Assembly (NCBI GenBank): GCA_025059375.1 | Contig: JANXDO010000002.1 | Coordinates: 252,966 to 316,965 of the forward strand | Direction: 5' to 3' | Source of the DNA: Candidatus Nezhaarchaeota archaeon | GTDB taxonomy: Archaea > Thermoproteota > Methanomethylicia > Nezhaarchaeales > WYZ-LMO8 | DNA: 64,000 nt | Shown: positions 7,935 through 16,617 of the stretch, one piece after another | Layout: every line of letters begins with the position of its first letter | How positions within the stretch are numbered: the first letter of the stretch is position 1 | Made by a program: the position numbers and the translations under genes | The notes under the pieces: model-generated | The model's input: only the letters and a program-made list of their open reading frames with translations | Databases searched by the model: none | Told to the model about the DNA's origin: nothing

Positions 7935-9278
7935 CTAAGCTTTACTTGATACCTGCACGTCTAGCACGAGTAGTGGTGGAGAGTATAAGTTAAAGTATTT
8001 AGCTCTCTCCTTGCCCACTGCTCTTATTTTTCTAGCTAAGTCTAGTAGGTTTATTGCAAAAAGGGTTTGCTTAATCGGTAATGTGACTTCCCCCTTCTCA
8101 ATTATGTATCCATGTGTCACCATAGCTGAAAAATCTCCAGTGGCTATGTTTGGTATGTCATGGGTATCTAGTATCAGTAGCCCGTTATCGACTTCTTGAA
8201 TCATTTCCTGCAAACTCCAGTTTCCAGCCTCAACTACTACATTAGAAGGGGCAATAACAACTTGACCCCTGAAGTCTAAGTCACCACCGCTTCTAGTAGC
8301 ATTACCGGTGCTCTCAACACCAGCTTTTCCGGCTGTGTAAGAGTTGTGGAGAAGACCCTTCACGACGCCGTGTTCAATTAAAACATGTCTTTGCCTCGGT
8401 GCACCCTCAACATCGAATTTACCTGTCAGCGGCCCCCCTTCAATCAATCCATCACTCAATATTGTTAGCTCATCAGGCCCTATGTTAGCATTAAGTCTTC
8501 GCGATAAGTAACTTCTACCTCTCTGAATAAGGTCTGCATTCAATGCTTTAACCACGCCTTCAACTATAATGGCCGATAAGGATTTTTCAGCGAATATTAC
8601 TGGTACCTTCATTGTTTTGTAGCACTTAGCATTTAGCCCCTTAACAGCTTCTTCAGCTGCTCTCATCACAATCCTCTCAGGGTCTAAATCGCTAAGGTAT
8701 CTAACAACGTCCCCTTCATAGCCTGAAGACAGGTTCACGCCCTCCTTGGCTGTTATGTAGGCTATCAAGTATAGAAGGGTGCCGTCCTCTATCCCTTCAA
8801 CGCCATTAGAGTTCACTATAATTCGCCTAAAGACTAAAGATTCTACCGTTATGTTGATGGAGTACACTTTATCTAATTCGGCTTGTTTTGCTAGCGAAAT
8901 ACATAAGTCTATTAGCTCTTCAGGTGTGAGGGATGCTATCCTGCCATCATAAGTCCTTTCTGGGCGTGTGTAGGAGGATGGCCTTGGTAAGTCCTTGAAA
9001 TCTGGATCAGGATTGCCTGCCTTAGCTGCTTCAACCGCTTTTTTGGCTGTGCCGTCTATATCAATATCCAGGCTTGTTGCATAGGAGTAGCCCGTTGATC
9101 CCTTCGATATGGCCCTTACTCCCACACCAACATCGTGCACCATCTTAACTGACTTGATGTTCCTTTTTTCAAGCTCGACCTTGAGGATATTTAAATCCAC
9201 TCCATAAGCTTCAGATACATCTGCACCTAGTTTTAAGGATCTATCGGTGAGCTTTGTGCAGATATCTAGCAGCTCCAC
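7935..9278 (-). CDS. pmbA: TldE/PmbA family protein
   Basis: A 447-residue PmbA/TldE homologue. It lacks the HExxxH metal site present in its partner, as TldE proteins do. The GTG start overlaps the TldD stop codon (TAGTG), so the two are translationally coupled. TldD and TldE form a heterodimeric zinc protease; in bacteria it matures modified peptides such as microcin B17. The archaeal substrate is not known, and no obvious precursor peptide is seen nearby. Confidence 0.92.
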   Translation of the reverse strand: MELLDICTKLTDRSLKLGADVSEAYGVDLNILKVELEKRNIKSVKMVHDVGVGVRAISKGSTGYSYATSLDIDIDGTAKKAVEAAKAGNPDPDFKDLPRPSSYTRPERTYDGRIASLTPEELIDLCISLAKQAELDKVYSINITVESLVFRRIIVNSNGVEGIEDGTLLYLIAYITAKEGVNLSSGYEGDVVRYLSDLDPERIVMRAAEEAVKGLNAKCYKTMKVPVIFAEKSLSAIIVEGVVKALNADLIQRGRSYLSRRLNANIGPDELTILSDGLIEGGPLTGKFDVEGAPRQRHVLIEHGVVKGLLHNSYTAGKAGVESTGNATRSGGDLDFRGQVVIAPSNVVVEAGNWSLQEMIQEVDNGLLILDTHDIPNIATGDFSAMVTHGYIIEKGEVTLPIKQTLFAINLLDLARKIRAVGKERAKYFNLYSPPLLVLDVQVSSKA

Positions 9279-10681
9279 TATGCCATCCCTCCAACTAGGA
9301 TGTCTTTAACTTTTACATGTGGAGCTCCTGTCGTTACCCTTACTAGCTGATCTTCCTTACCACAAAAACCTGGCTTAAAGGTTAAATCGCTTGCAACCGC
9401 ATCGACATTCGTTAAGACATCAAGCGTGTAGCCTGAAAGTGCTGCGTCTCTGCAAAGCTGTTTAGGCTTGCCATTCTCTACTAAGTATAACTTCGAGCAT
9501 TTAAAGACAAACTCACCTTTCGCCGGGTCGACGTAGCCATAGTTACTACCCTTAGCATAAATCCCTCTCTTTAAATCTTCAAATAACTCTTCAACATTCC
9601 AATCGCCCTTATCTATGAAGGTGTTCGTCATCCTAACCAAGGGGATATGAGTATAGCCTTGAGCTCTAGCATTGCCCGTTTGTTTCACTTTCATTCTTGA
9701 TGAGGTCTCTAAGTTGTGTAGGAAGGACTTGAGTACACCATTTTCCACTATAGTAGTTCCATTACCACTTACTCCTTCACTATCTAGCGGTGTGTAGCCG
9801 AAGAGCCCTCTTATTGATGGGTCGTCCTTAACCGTAACTACTGGTGACCCGACTCTTCTTCCTAACATGCCTTCAAGGATTGAGCCGCCTAGGAGAACGA
9901 TATCTGCTTCGCAAGCGTGTCCAAAGGCTTCATGAATGAAGACACCTGCAATCTCTGGATCTAGGATGCATGAGTACCTTCCTGCAGGTGGACTCTTTGC
10001 AGCTAGAAGCTCCAAGGCTTCCCGAGCTGCTTCTCTAGCTAGCTCAAGTGGGTTTCGTGACTTTAGAATTTCGATGCCTCCTGTTCCTCCATGGCTTTCA
10101 CGTCCCCTTTGGACAATGCCAGCTTCACTTGCATATGCCACCGCAGCAATGATTATTGCTGGTACTGATTGCTTGGATTTAGAGCCTAGAGTATTGACTA
10201 CGTAGGTTTCTTCATTGATCTCTGAGTACGTGACGTTGGTGCTCTTGATCCTATCGCTAAGAGATTTCATCTCAACCTCCATGTCGGTGCACATCTTAAG
10301 CTTCTCTTCAACACTCATATCGTGTAATGGCTTGAGAGGGTTGATCATGAATATTGACCTTACTGGGGCACAACTTATCTCCACCGCTCTTTCTCTGGTT
10401 CTTTCACCAATGCTTTTTGCTAACTTGTAAGCCCGAAGGCACGATTTTTCAACTTCGCTTGGCGTTAATAACGATGTTGAAGTGAAACCCCAGCCGCCAC
10501 TAACGAGGCACCTCAATGCTAGTCCTCTCTCACTTATGGAGTTCAATTCCTTTACTCTTCCATCAGCAATCTCAATCCTTAAGCCTTTTAATTCCACGAA
10601 CCTTACATCGGCAAAGTCAACTTTCAATTTTAAGAAAGTGTCTAGAGCGATCTCAACTAAATCCTCATGGAGTGGCTGCAT
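9278..10681 (-). CDS. tldD: TldD metalloprotease
   Basis: A 467-residue TldD. The metal and catalytic motif HEAFGHACEAD sits at about residue 250, with H250, E251 and H255 as expected. It is the upstream gene of the tldD-tldE pair and starts at the ATG at 10681. The active site of the family lies in the TldD subunit and cleaves unfolded peptides threaded into the dimer. An AT-rich stretch of about 125 bp upstream probably holds the promoter. Confidence 0.95.
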   Translation of the reverse strand: MQPLHEDLVEIALDTFLKLKVDFADVRFVELKGLRIEIADGRVKELNSISERGLALRCLVSGGWGFTSTSLLTPSEVEKSCLRAYKLAKSIGERTRERAVEISCAPVRSIFMINPLKPLHDMSVEEKLKMCTDMEVEMKSLSDRIKSTNVTYSEINEETYVVNTLGSKSKQSVPAIIIAAVAYASEAGIVQRGRESHGGTGGIEILKSRNPLELAREAAREALELLAAKSPPAGRYSCILDPEIAGVFIHEAFGHACEADIVLLGGSILEGMLGRRVGSPVVTVKDDPSIRGLFGYTPLDSEGVSGNGTTIVENGVLKSFLHNLETSSRMKVKQTGNARAQGYTHIPLVRMTNTFIDKGDWNVEELFEDLKRGIYAKGSNYGYVDPAKGEFVFKCSKLYLVENGKPKQLCRDAALSGYTLDVLTNVDAVASDLTFKPGFCGKEDQLVRVTTGAPHVKVKDILVGGMA

Positions 10682-10806
10682 TCATGAGCCCCCTAATTAA
10701 CGATAACTATTAAATGTGGAGTATGTGTAACACCACATCTTTGATGTGTACTCACTTAAAAGTCATTATTAAGTAGTGTTTAAGATTTTATTGTCATTTA
10801 AACGCT

Positions 10807-11385
10807 TTAATGAGCATCTAAATGCTTGTTAGCAAATCTGCCACGTCTCGATGATGCTTTTGAAATGAGCACTTCCAGGAATTTTATCCTTTCATCGAGG
10901 ACCGTCTTTAATCTCTCTTTCACAGCATCTTTAGTAACTGTAGTTCTGAGCTTGTTTAATTCTCGAGAGAGAAATGTGTCACCTATGTTGTGCAGCCACC
11001 TCGATAAGCTACTAGTTCTAATGCATCGGTAGAGATCCTCATCCTTGACCCTCTCCACTATTTCTCGAAGTTCACTAAGATTCCTAACCTCCACTTCAGA
11101 GGTATCCATCTTTAACTTTAGAGGCTGCCCGTCACCTCTAAGCACCTCAAGAGCATTCATAGGATCTACCAAACGCTCTGCGAGCATCTTTCCTTTTTCT
11201 GTTAGTTCATACTCTCCTGTTAATACTCTGTTCACAAGGCCGAGCCTAATGAGCTTGTTCATGCAATTATAAAACTTAGTTCTTTTAAAGTTAACTGCTA
11301 ACATGATGGACCTTGTATCTAACTTGCTTTGAGCACTCATAGCTTTAAGTAGTAAAATATCGTCACAATCTAATTCTTCAAGCAA
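10807..11385 (-). CDS. Winged-helix protein with DUF5752-like C-terminus
   Basis: A 192-residue protein. Residues 1-75 look like a winged helix that ends in LTEKGKMLAERL, so DNA binding is likely. The C-terminal half (SELREIVERV, then DLYRCIRTSSLSRWLHN) resembles the DUF5752 type of small acidic archaeal proteins, and the last 20 residues are basic. It stands alone between tldD and tRNA-Gln. The target is unknown. The HTH call is fairly safe; the DUF call is a tentative recognition. Confidence 0.6.
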   Translation of the reverse strand: MLEELDCDDILLLKAMSAQSKLDTRSIMLAVNFKRTKFYNCMNKLIRLGLVNRVLTGEYELTEKGKMLAERLVDPMNALEVLRGDGQPLKLKMDTSEVEVRNLSELREIVERVKDEDLYRCIRTSSLSRWLHNIGDTFLSRELNKLRTTVTKDAVKERLKTVLDERIKFLEVLISKASSRRGRFANKHLDAH

Positions 11386-11619
11386 TAAGGGTCCCTCTGA
11401 ATAATTCTATGATGCCAACTTCACATTTAAAAAATTTCTAAGTTATGACCCTCAAGACTTGGAGTATTGCTAAAATATGTTATGAAATGTGATGTGATTA
11501 ATTAGAGCTCGTCGACATTGCATAGTAAATGAGAGTTCGAGGATCCACCTTTAAATACTTAATCACTTAATAAAACTAAGTTTAAATCATTTAACGTTTG
11601 TAGATACATATATAGAACA

Positions 11620-11626
11620 TTTAAAT
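11620..11626 (+). promoter_or_regulatory. TATA box (box A) for tRNA-Gln
   Basis: The sequence TTTAAAT, within CATTTAAATATTT, lies 34 bases before the first base of tRNA-Gln. Spacing and composition fit an archaeal box A for a transcript starting just before the tRNA. Confidence 0.5.
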
Positions 11627-11659
11627 ATTTGTTAGATGGGTATGTGTGCTAAGCACTAA

Positions 11660-11735
11660 AGCCCGGTGGTGTAGCGGCCAAGCATGGCGGGCTCTGGCCC
11701 CGTCGACGGGAGTTCGAATCTCCCCCGGGCTACCA
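11660..11735 (+). tRNA. tRNA-Gln (anticodon CTG), CCA encoded
   Basis: A full cloverleaf can be drawn. The acceptor stem AGCCCGG pairs with CCGGGCT, the anticodon stem GCGGG with CCCGT around the loop CTCTGGC, and the T stem GGGAG with CTCCC around TTCGAAT. The discriminator A is followed by an encoded CCA. The anticodon CTG reads CAG (Gln), and the acceptor sequence matches other archaeal tRNA-Gln genes. No intron is present. Confidence 0.95.
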
Positions 11736-11887
11736 TAAACAGCCATCTCTAACCTATTCTCATAAGCTATATTTTAGACTGTTTTTCACAAGGTTCAATA
11801 GATATCAAGTCTCACGTTTGAAGGTGAAGGTATCATTGTAAACCAGCTCCTTTAATGTTTCACAAAATCTTCATACTACCTCCAGCC

Positions 11888-12271
11888 TTACTTTTTCCTT
11901 TCATGTAATTGAACAACCCTTCTTAAGAAGGAGCGCACCTCTTTGACTTTGGCCTGGCTCCACCTATCATTATATGTATGATGAAGGATACACTTTAAAC
12001 TCACGTTTAATCCATATTCTTGGTTAATCCTCATTAGTAGCGTGTCAATTAAGATCCTTGTCCCCACACCAAAGATCTCCTTTAAAGCATTAAAGACAGC
12101 TTCAGGATTATCCCAAAGCATCTCGAATGGATCACAACCCAATTCCTTGCGTAAGAGGAACAATATCGCCTCGCTAGCTGACTCTCCGAAGGAGGAGCAA
12201 AGAAGGTTCTTGAAGATAGAGCGAGAAGTCCTAATGACAAAGTTCTTTTCTATAATGCTCACCATGTCCAT
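11888..12271 (-). CDS. Small protein with NitrOD5/DUF3227-like domain
   Basis: A 127-residue mostly helical protein. The core, from ESASEAILFLLRKEL to a PEAVFNALKEIFGVGTRILID segment, resembles the archaeal DUF3227/NitrOD5 type domain, whose function is unknown. It has no signal peptide or membrane segment. It is divergent from the secreted protein that follows and shares about 180 bp of AT-rich intergenic DNA with it. The family assignment is from memory of the pattern and is only tentative. Confidence 0.55.
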   Translation of the reverse strand: MDMVSIIEKNFVIRTSRSIFKNLLCSSFGESASEAILFLLRKELGCDPFEMLWDNPEAVFNALKEIFGVGTRILIDTLLMRINQEYGLNVSLKCILHHTYNDRWSQAKVKEVRSFLRRVVQLHERKK

Positions 12272-12453
12272 GAAATCACCTTAATGCACCTATTAAAGTT
12301 CAGCATGCTCAATGCACCTCGTTTAAATTAAAGATCCGCTTTCTATCATTTTTGCTTTTAAATGCAAATTTATATCTTTCCTTTTTAAAAAATTTGTCAA
12401 TAATAGCAAAAAAGTTAAATTATAGAATGAGCTACACAATAGAGGGAGTGGTT

Positions 12454-12891
12454 ATGCTAAAGAAGAGTATGGCCGGCAGCATTGTAGCTTTTGCTATTCT
12501 TCTTGCAGCGATTCTCCTAAGCTCTGCCTCAGTAGTACTAGCAAGTGAGCCATCGATCATGGTGACTGTACGAGCACAGGCCAAAGGCAATGATATCGTA
12601 GTTAGCGGTAAAGTGTTCCTATCTGGTGTGGAAGGTAAAATAGCCACAGTCCATATTGAAATTGTAGTAGAGAGACCTGATGGTAGCTTTGAAAGAGCGA
12701 CATTTAAGGTTAGTGCGCCGATTAGTGATAGTGGCGTCACAAAACTTCCATACGAGTACGTATTTAGTGATTGCATTAATGAGGGTGGGTTCTACAAGGT
12801 TAAGGTCATAGCCAAATACAAGAAATTGACGGATGAGGCGACCTTTGGGTTCGATCCACCAACTGGCGGAACCCCTGGAATACCTTTCTAA
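12454..12891 (+). CDS. Small secreted protein, beta-sandwich-like, unknown function
   Basis: The ATG at 12454 (MLKKSMAGS) is preferred over in-frame starts at 12352 and 12427 because GGGAG lies about 7 bases upstream and it places a signal peptide at the very N-terminus. That gives 145 residues: a hydrophobic signal of about 28 residues ending in VVLASE, then roughly 115 residues rich in beta strands (SIMVTVRAQA, VVSGKVFLSG). The protein ends in a Gly/Pro tail (GGTPGIPF). It looks like a single Ig- or carboxypeptidase-regulatory-like domain. It was not recognised as a known family. Confidence 0.7.
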   Translation: MLKKSMAGSIVAFAILLAAILLSSASVVLASEPSIMVTVRAQAKGNDIVVSGKVFLSGVEGKIATVHIEIVVERPDGSFERATFKVSAPISDSGVTKLPYEYVFSDCINEGGFYKVKVIAKYKKLTDEATFGFDPPTGGTPGIPF

Positions 12892-12950
12892 CATCGCTCT
12901 TTTCTTTTTACTCAATAAGGTAAGCAGGAGGCTACAAGCGGGGCAATGAT

Positions 12951-14024
12951 ATGGTTGAAGTAGACGTAGCGGCTTTGAAAATTCTTTCTATATTAGGGAG
13001 AAAGCCGAAGGCCTCGTTAAGATCTTTAAGCAAAGAGATAGGTCTCTCTCCAACTTTACTGAGAAGAAAGATTGAAAAAATGTTATCTGACAAAGTGTTC
13101 TATGGCATTTCTGCCAGAATAAACCCTTTTGCCTTAGGCTTAGAGATAGTGTTGACTTTTGTTGAAGTTCCTCCCGAGAAGTTATTGTTGTTTGAGAAGG
13201 TCTGTGACCTACATCCTTACACCCACTATAGGGTGAGATGTTTTGGCCCCATTAATGGAATGTTTGTGGCCTTTCAAATCCCTATTGGCACAACATATTT
13301 ACTTACAAACCTCTTTGAGGAACTCTTAAAGAGAGGTCTAATTGAGAAGTGGGTTTTAGAGAAGCCTACCTCTTTTCCTATAAGTTGTGAAGCTGATTAC
13401 TCATTCTATGAGCCGGGTGTTGGGTGGAGGTTTAATTGGAGGTCATGGGCTGAAAACATAAATAGTCTTGAGCCGTTTGAGCCTAAAAAAGAAAGGAATG
13501 TTCTAGGTTTGCTCAGTAGAGTTGATATGCAAATATTGAGAGAGCTCTCTAAGAATATCTTGAGGAAAAGAGGTGAGATAGCTAAGGCTGTAGGTATTGA
13601 ATTGTACCAGTTAAATAGAAGGTGGAGAAGGCTTGAAGATTTAGGCGTCATCGAGGGTTATAGAGTTCTTGTTGGAACTCATCTCCTACACGTGACGTCT
13701 TATGTACTCTTTAAGTGTAAAAGCTCTACAGGAGAGGCCATGAAACTTGCTTCTGCGGTGAGGAGATTACCTTATCAAAGCATCTTCTTCTTCACGCCCA
13801 ATGGTTTTATCCTATACATTATGATGACGTCGTCCGATTATCCTTTCTTGGCATCTGTGCTACGGAAGTATTGTGAAAAGATGGAGGTTTATTGGTGTGA
13901 CTATCATTCAAGTTTGAGGTACTACTTCTATGATGGAGCCTTTTCAAATGGTTCGTGGAGAAGTGACGTGGACTTCATGGTTAATTACATCCTAAGAGGC
14001 ATTAAGGAAGAAGTGGGGTTATAA
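12951..14024 (+). CDS. Tandem Lrp/AsnC-like transcription regulator
   Basis: A 357-residue protein made of two similar halves. Each begins with a winged helix (residues 5-55, VAALKILSILGRK; and about 190-240, RVDMQILRELSKN) followed by a region of about 100 residues in the place of the Lrp ligand-binding domain. Such tandem-HTH Lrp-like regulators are common in archaea. It starts 60 bp after the secreted-protein gene on the same strand and could control it. The effector is unknown. Confidence 0.75.
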   Translation: MVEVDVAALKILSILGRKPKASLRSLSKEIGLSPTLLRRKIEKMLSDKVFYGISARINPFALGLEIVLTFVEVPPEKLLLFEKVCDLHPYTHYRVRCFGPINGMFVAFQIPIGTTYLLTNLFEELLKRGLIEKWVLEKPTSFPISCEADYSFYEPGVGWRFNWRSWAENINSLEPFEPKKERNVLGLLSRVDMQILRELSKNILRKRGEIAKAVGIELYQLNRRWRRLEDLGVIEGYRVLVGTHLLHVTSYVLFKCKSSTGEAMKLASAVRRLPYQSIFFFTPNGFILYIMMTSSDYPFLASVLRKYCEKMEVYWCDYHSSLRYYFYDGAFSNGSWRSDVDFMVNYILRGIKEEVGL

Positions 14025-14350
14025 TTGGAGTTATCGCCGCTAAAGCTCTTGAGAGTCTGGGAGAGGACTATGTTTACTTAGTTTTACATGGAATCTGAAG
14101 TGTATTGCGCATGGTTGAAGGGTTTGTTTTGGTTAAAGTCATGTTGTGAGTATTATCGTTTGATGATATGTTCAGCCCCAGACTCTCGACTCTCTAAGAT
14201 ATTGTTTAAGAGTTTAAGGAAGCTGTGGTTAATGTCCTTGTCTCCTACAATTTTTAGACCTTGAATCACCAGGCATTGACGCACATCGCTAATCTCGTAA
14301 ATTTCGGAGTAACTCTTTAATTTTTTATTCTCGAGTCACTATGATATATC
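14025..14350. other. Intergenic region with an 11-bp inverted repeat
   Basis: No convincing gene is seen. An 11-bp perfect inverted repeat, GAGAGTCTGGG at 14051-14061 and CCCAGACTCTC at 14177-14187, flanks 115 bp of AT-rich sequence. A T-rich tract and ATATATC-like sequence just before 14351 may be the promoter of the next gene. Confidence 0.4.
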
Positions 14351-14875
14351 ATGGCTGTAAGCATAATTCCAACATCTGCTTCGTGCTACTTTAGCGTCTC
14401 AAGAAATGGTGAGTTCAATCAGTTCTTGGTGTACGATTATTATGACCCTGCGGGTTACTACGCTAGACTCCTTCATAAGCCGAGGAAGTGCAAGACTGAG
14501 ATAAGGACTCTATGTCTAAACATGCAGAGCTTCCTTGATCAAGAGGAGGTTAAGGTTAATGGTGTGAGGGTATATCCGAAGGTTCTGACGGCTTATATTG
14601 GACACAGAGGCTTTATGGACTCACCGTATGTAGCTTGGGTCATAGCGTTCAAGGGTAAGCTGAGGAAAGGTCTAAACGTATTTGAGAACACCACAGAACA
14701 AGAAAAAGCTGAATATGACTTTGAGATAGTTTGGCAATTCCCGGTAAGGAGCAGTATCACGAATGTGAAGATCTCAACAGAGAGTCAAGTTGTAGGTAAG
14801 AATACTTTAATCGTGTGGGCTAGGAAGGGGGAATTAGTTGGAGGATATGAAAGGATAGAGTTCATGTTGTATTAA
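14351..14875 (+). CDS. Conserved-looking hypothetical protein, no family recognised
   Basis: A 174-residue protein starting at the ATG at 14351. It is rich in aromatic residues and predicted beta strands (YDYYDPAGYYARLLHKP; PYVAWVIAFKG; TLIVWARKGEL) and has no signal peptide or membrane span. Length and codon use look like a real gene: no stop over 174 codons and purine-rich third positions like its neighbours. No function is proposed. It stands alone between a tandem Lrp-like regulator and a PfkB kinase. Confidence 0.6.
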   Translation: MAVSIIPTSASCYFSVSRNGEFNQFLVYDYYDPAGYYARLLHKPRKCKTEIRTLCLNMQSFLDQEEVKVNGVRVYPKVLTAYIGHRGFMDSPYVAWVIAFKGKLRKGLNVFENTTEQEKAEYDFEIVWQFPVRSSITNVKISTESQVVGKNTLIVWARKGELVGGYERIEFMLY

Positions 14876-15050
14876 ATTGAGCGTCCTGCTTCATCGTCTT
14901 GGCAGTTACAGGCTACGGGGTAGAGCATGGTAACAATGGTGTGTTCAGACCTTGCTGATTCTAACAGTAATCAGCTTTGCGAGCTGTGGCCGTGAGTAAA
15001 ACTTTCTGCTCTGAGATCTTACTTTATGCTATGGGGTCTCAGGCTTGAAT

Positions 15051-16010
15051 ATGTTAGATGTTGTAGGCTTTGGATCTCTATGCATTGACTTTACCTTCTT
15101 AGTCGAGAAGCTTCCAAGGAAGGGCTTTAGTAGCTTAGCTACTGCCAGTTCCATTGGCTGTGGTGGAATAATAGGGAACTTCCTTGTTGGGTGTTCTAGG
15201 CTTGGACTTAAATGTGGCGTCATAGGCATTATCGGCGAGGATAGCTGTGGAAGAATGTTGCTAGACTGTCTAACTAAAGCTGGTATTGACACATCGATGC
15301 TCATCATTGATACGAGCGGTCCCACAGCTAAAGTGATTTGCATGGTTGATAAGAGTGGAGAGAGGACGTTTATTGTTGATCCAGGCGTGCAAGCTAGGGC
15401 AAAAGTGCTTACTGGTGTTGAGGATTATGTATCTAGGTGTAGGGCTTTTCATACTGATTGCCTTGAAGTCAACCTCGCCATTAAGCTTCTAAAGGCTGCA
15501 AGGTCAAATGGTGCTATCACTAGCATTGATGTTAGTGCATTAGTCGAGCATGCGCTTCATGGAGTTAATGAGAGGTGGATATGTGATGTTCTCAGAAGCT
15601 GCGACGTAGCCTTCATTGCAGAGGCTAATGCCAAGAAGCTATTCCCAGGTTTAAGGCCTATCGAGGTACTCAATAGTATGCTCCAGCATGGAGTTAAGAT
15701 CGCCGTATTAACACTAGGTGAAAGGGGGTGCATCGTTGCTGAGGGAGATAAGCTTATGAGGGTTAAGGCGTTTGAAGTTGATGTTGTTGATACAACAGGT
15801 GCTGGGGATAGCTTTGAAGCTGGCTTTATAAGTTCCCTCTTAAGGGGGTTTAGCTCCAAGGATGCTGCTATAGTTGGTTGTGCGGTTGCTGCATTAAAGT
15901 GCACAAAGCTTGGTGCTCAAGCTGGGCTACCAACTTTAAAGGATTTAATAAACTTCTTGGCTGAGAGAGGCTTTGAGCGTATAGCTTCTCTTCTAACTAG
16001 TTTTCTCTAA
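15051..16010 (+). CDS. PfkB-family sugar/nucleoside kinase
   Basis: A protein of about 320 residues in the ribokinase fold. The N-terminal GFGSLCIDF with a following GG (CGGIIGN) fits PfkB signature 1, and DTTGAGDSFEAGF near residue 245 is signature 2 with the catalytic Asp. It phosphorylates a sugar, nucleoside or similar alcohol; the substrate is not clear. A TTG at 15045 is an alternative start. The last 18 bp overlap the convergent macro-domain gene. Confidence 0.9.
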   Translation: MLDVVGFGSLCIDFTFLVEKLPRKGFSSLATASSIGCGGIIGNFLVGCSRLGLKCGVIGIIGEDSCGRMLLDCLTKAGIDTSMLIIDTSGPTAKVICMVDKSGERTFIVDPGVQARAKVLTGVEDYVSRCRAFHTDCLEVNLAIKLLKAARSNGAITSIDVSALVEHALHGVNERWICDVLRSCDVAFIAEANAKKLFPGLRPIEVLNSMLQHGVKIAVLTLGERGCIVAEGDKLMRVKAFEVDVVDTTGAGDSFEAGFISSLLRGFSSKDAAIVGCAVAALKCTKLGAQAGLPTLKDLINFLAERGFERIASLLTSFL

Positions 16011-16544
16011 GAAGTTCTTCAGTTTGCCCTCAAATATCTTGTAGGTTTCATCATCATAAAGGCAGACTATAACCTCGTTAAGCTTAGTTTCCCCCTTAAG
16101 ATAGTTAATTATCGTCTTTAGCATGATGTCAGCACACCTGTCCTTTGGAAAGCCGAAGACTCCCGTTGATATTGCTGGGAAGGCTATGGACTTTAAGCCC
16201 CTTTCTTCAGCCCTCTTGAGACTATTTAGTGTGGCACTTATGAGTTTGTTCTCTTCGTCTCCTTCACCGTATTTAGGGCCCACAGCATGTATGACGTACT
16301 TTGCCTTAAGTCTACCAGCCACTGTTACAACAGCTTCACCAACTGGGCAGTATCCTATTCTATCGCATTCCTCTTGTATTATCCAGCCACCTCTCCTCAG
16401 TATAGCGCCTGCAACACCTCCTCCAAGCCTTAGCCTCTCATTAGCAGCATTAACTATCGCATCGACTTCGATGTCCGTTATATCTCCCTTAGCTAACTTT
16501 AACTTCTTCCCACTAACGTTGACCTCATACAGAGTTTCCACCAC
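15993..16544 (-). CDS. Macro-domain protein (ADP-ribose binding/hydrolase)
   Basis: A 183-residue stand-alone macro domain. Conserved features are NAANERLRLGGGVAGAI, where the Asn residues and glycine loop contact the distal ribose, and STGVFGFPKDRCA, the diphosphate loop. Proteins of this type bind ADP-ribose and many remove acetyl or ADP-ribosyl groups. The 3' end overlaps the PfkB kinase gene on the other strand by 18 bp. Confidence 0.93.
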   Translation of the reverse strand: MVETLYEVNVSGKKLKLAKGDITDIEVDAIVNAANERLRLGGGVAGAILRRGGWIIQEECDRIGYCPVGEAVVTVAGRLKAKYVIHAVGPKYGEGDEENKLISATLNSLKRAEERGLKSIAFPAISTGVFGFPKDRCADIMLKTIINYLKGETKLNEVIVCLYDDETYKIFEGKLKNFLEKTS

Positions 16545-16617
16545 GAATTCTTCACCACCTCATATGATCGCAAGTTTATTGATAAACTTTATATGACGTG
16601 GCCGTTGGATTTGGGCC

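Noticed and set aside
14051-14187. Inverted repeat as ends of an insertion sequence
   Set aside because: Only 11 bp, 115 bp of spacer without coding capacity and no target-site duplication seen.
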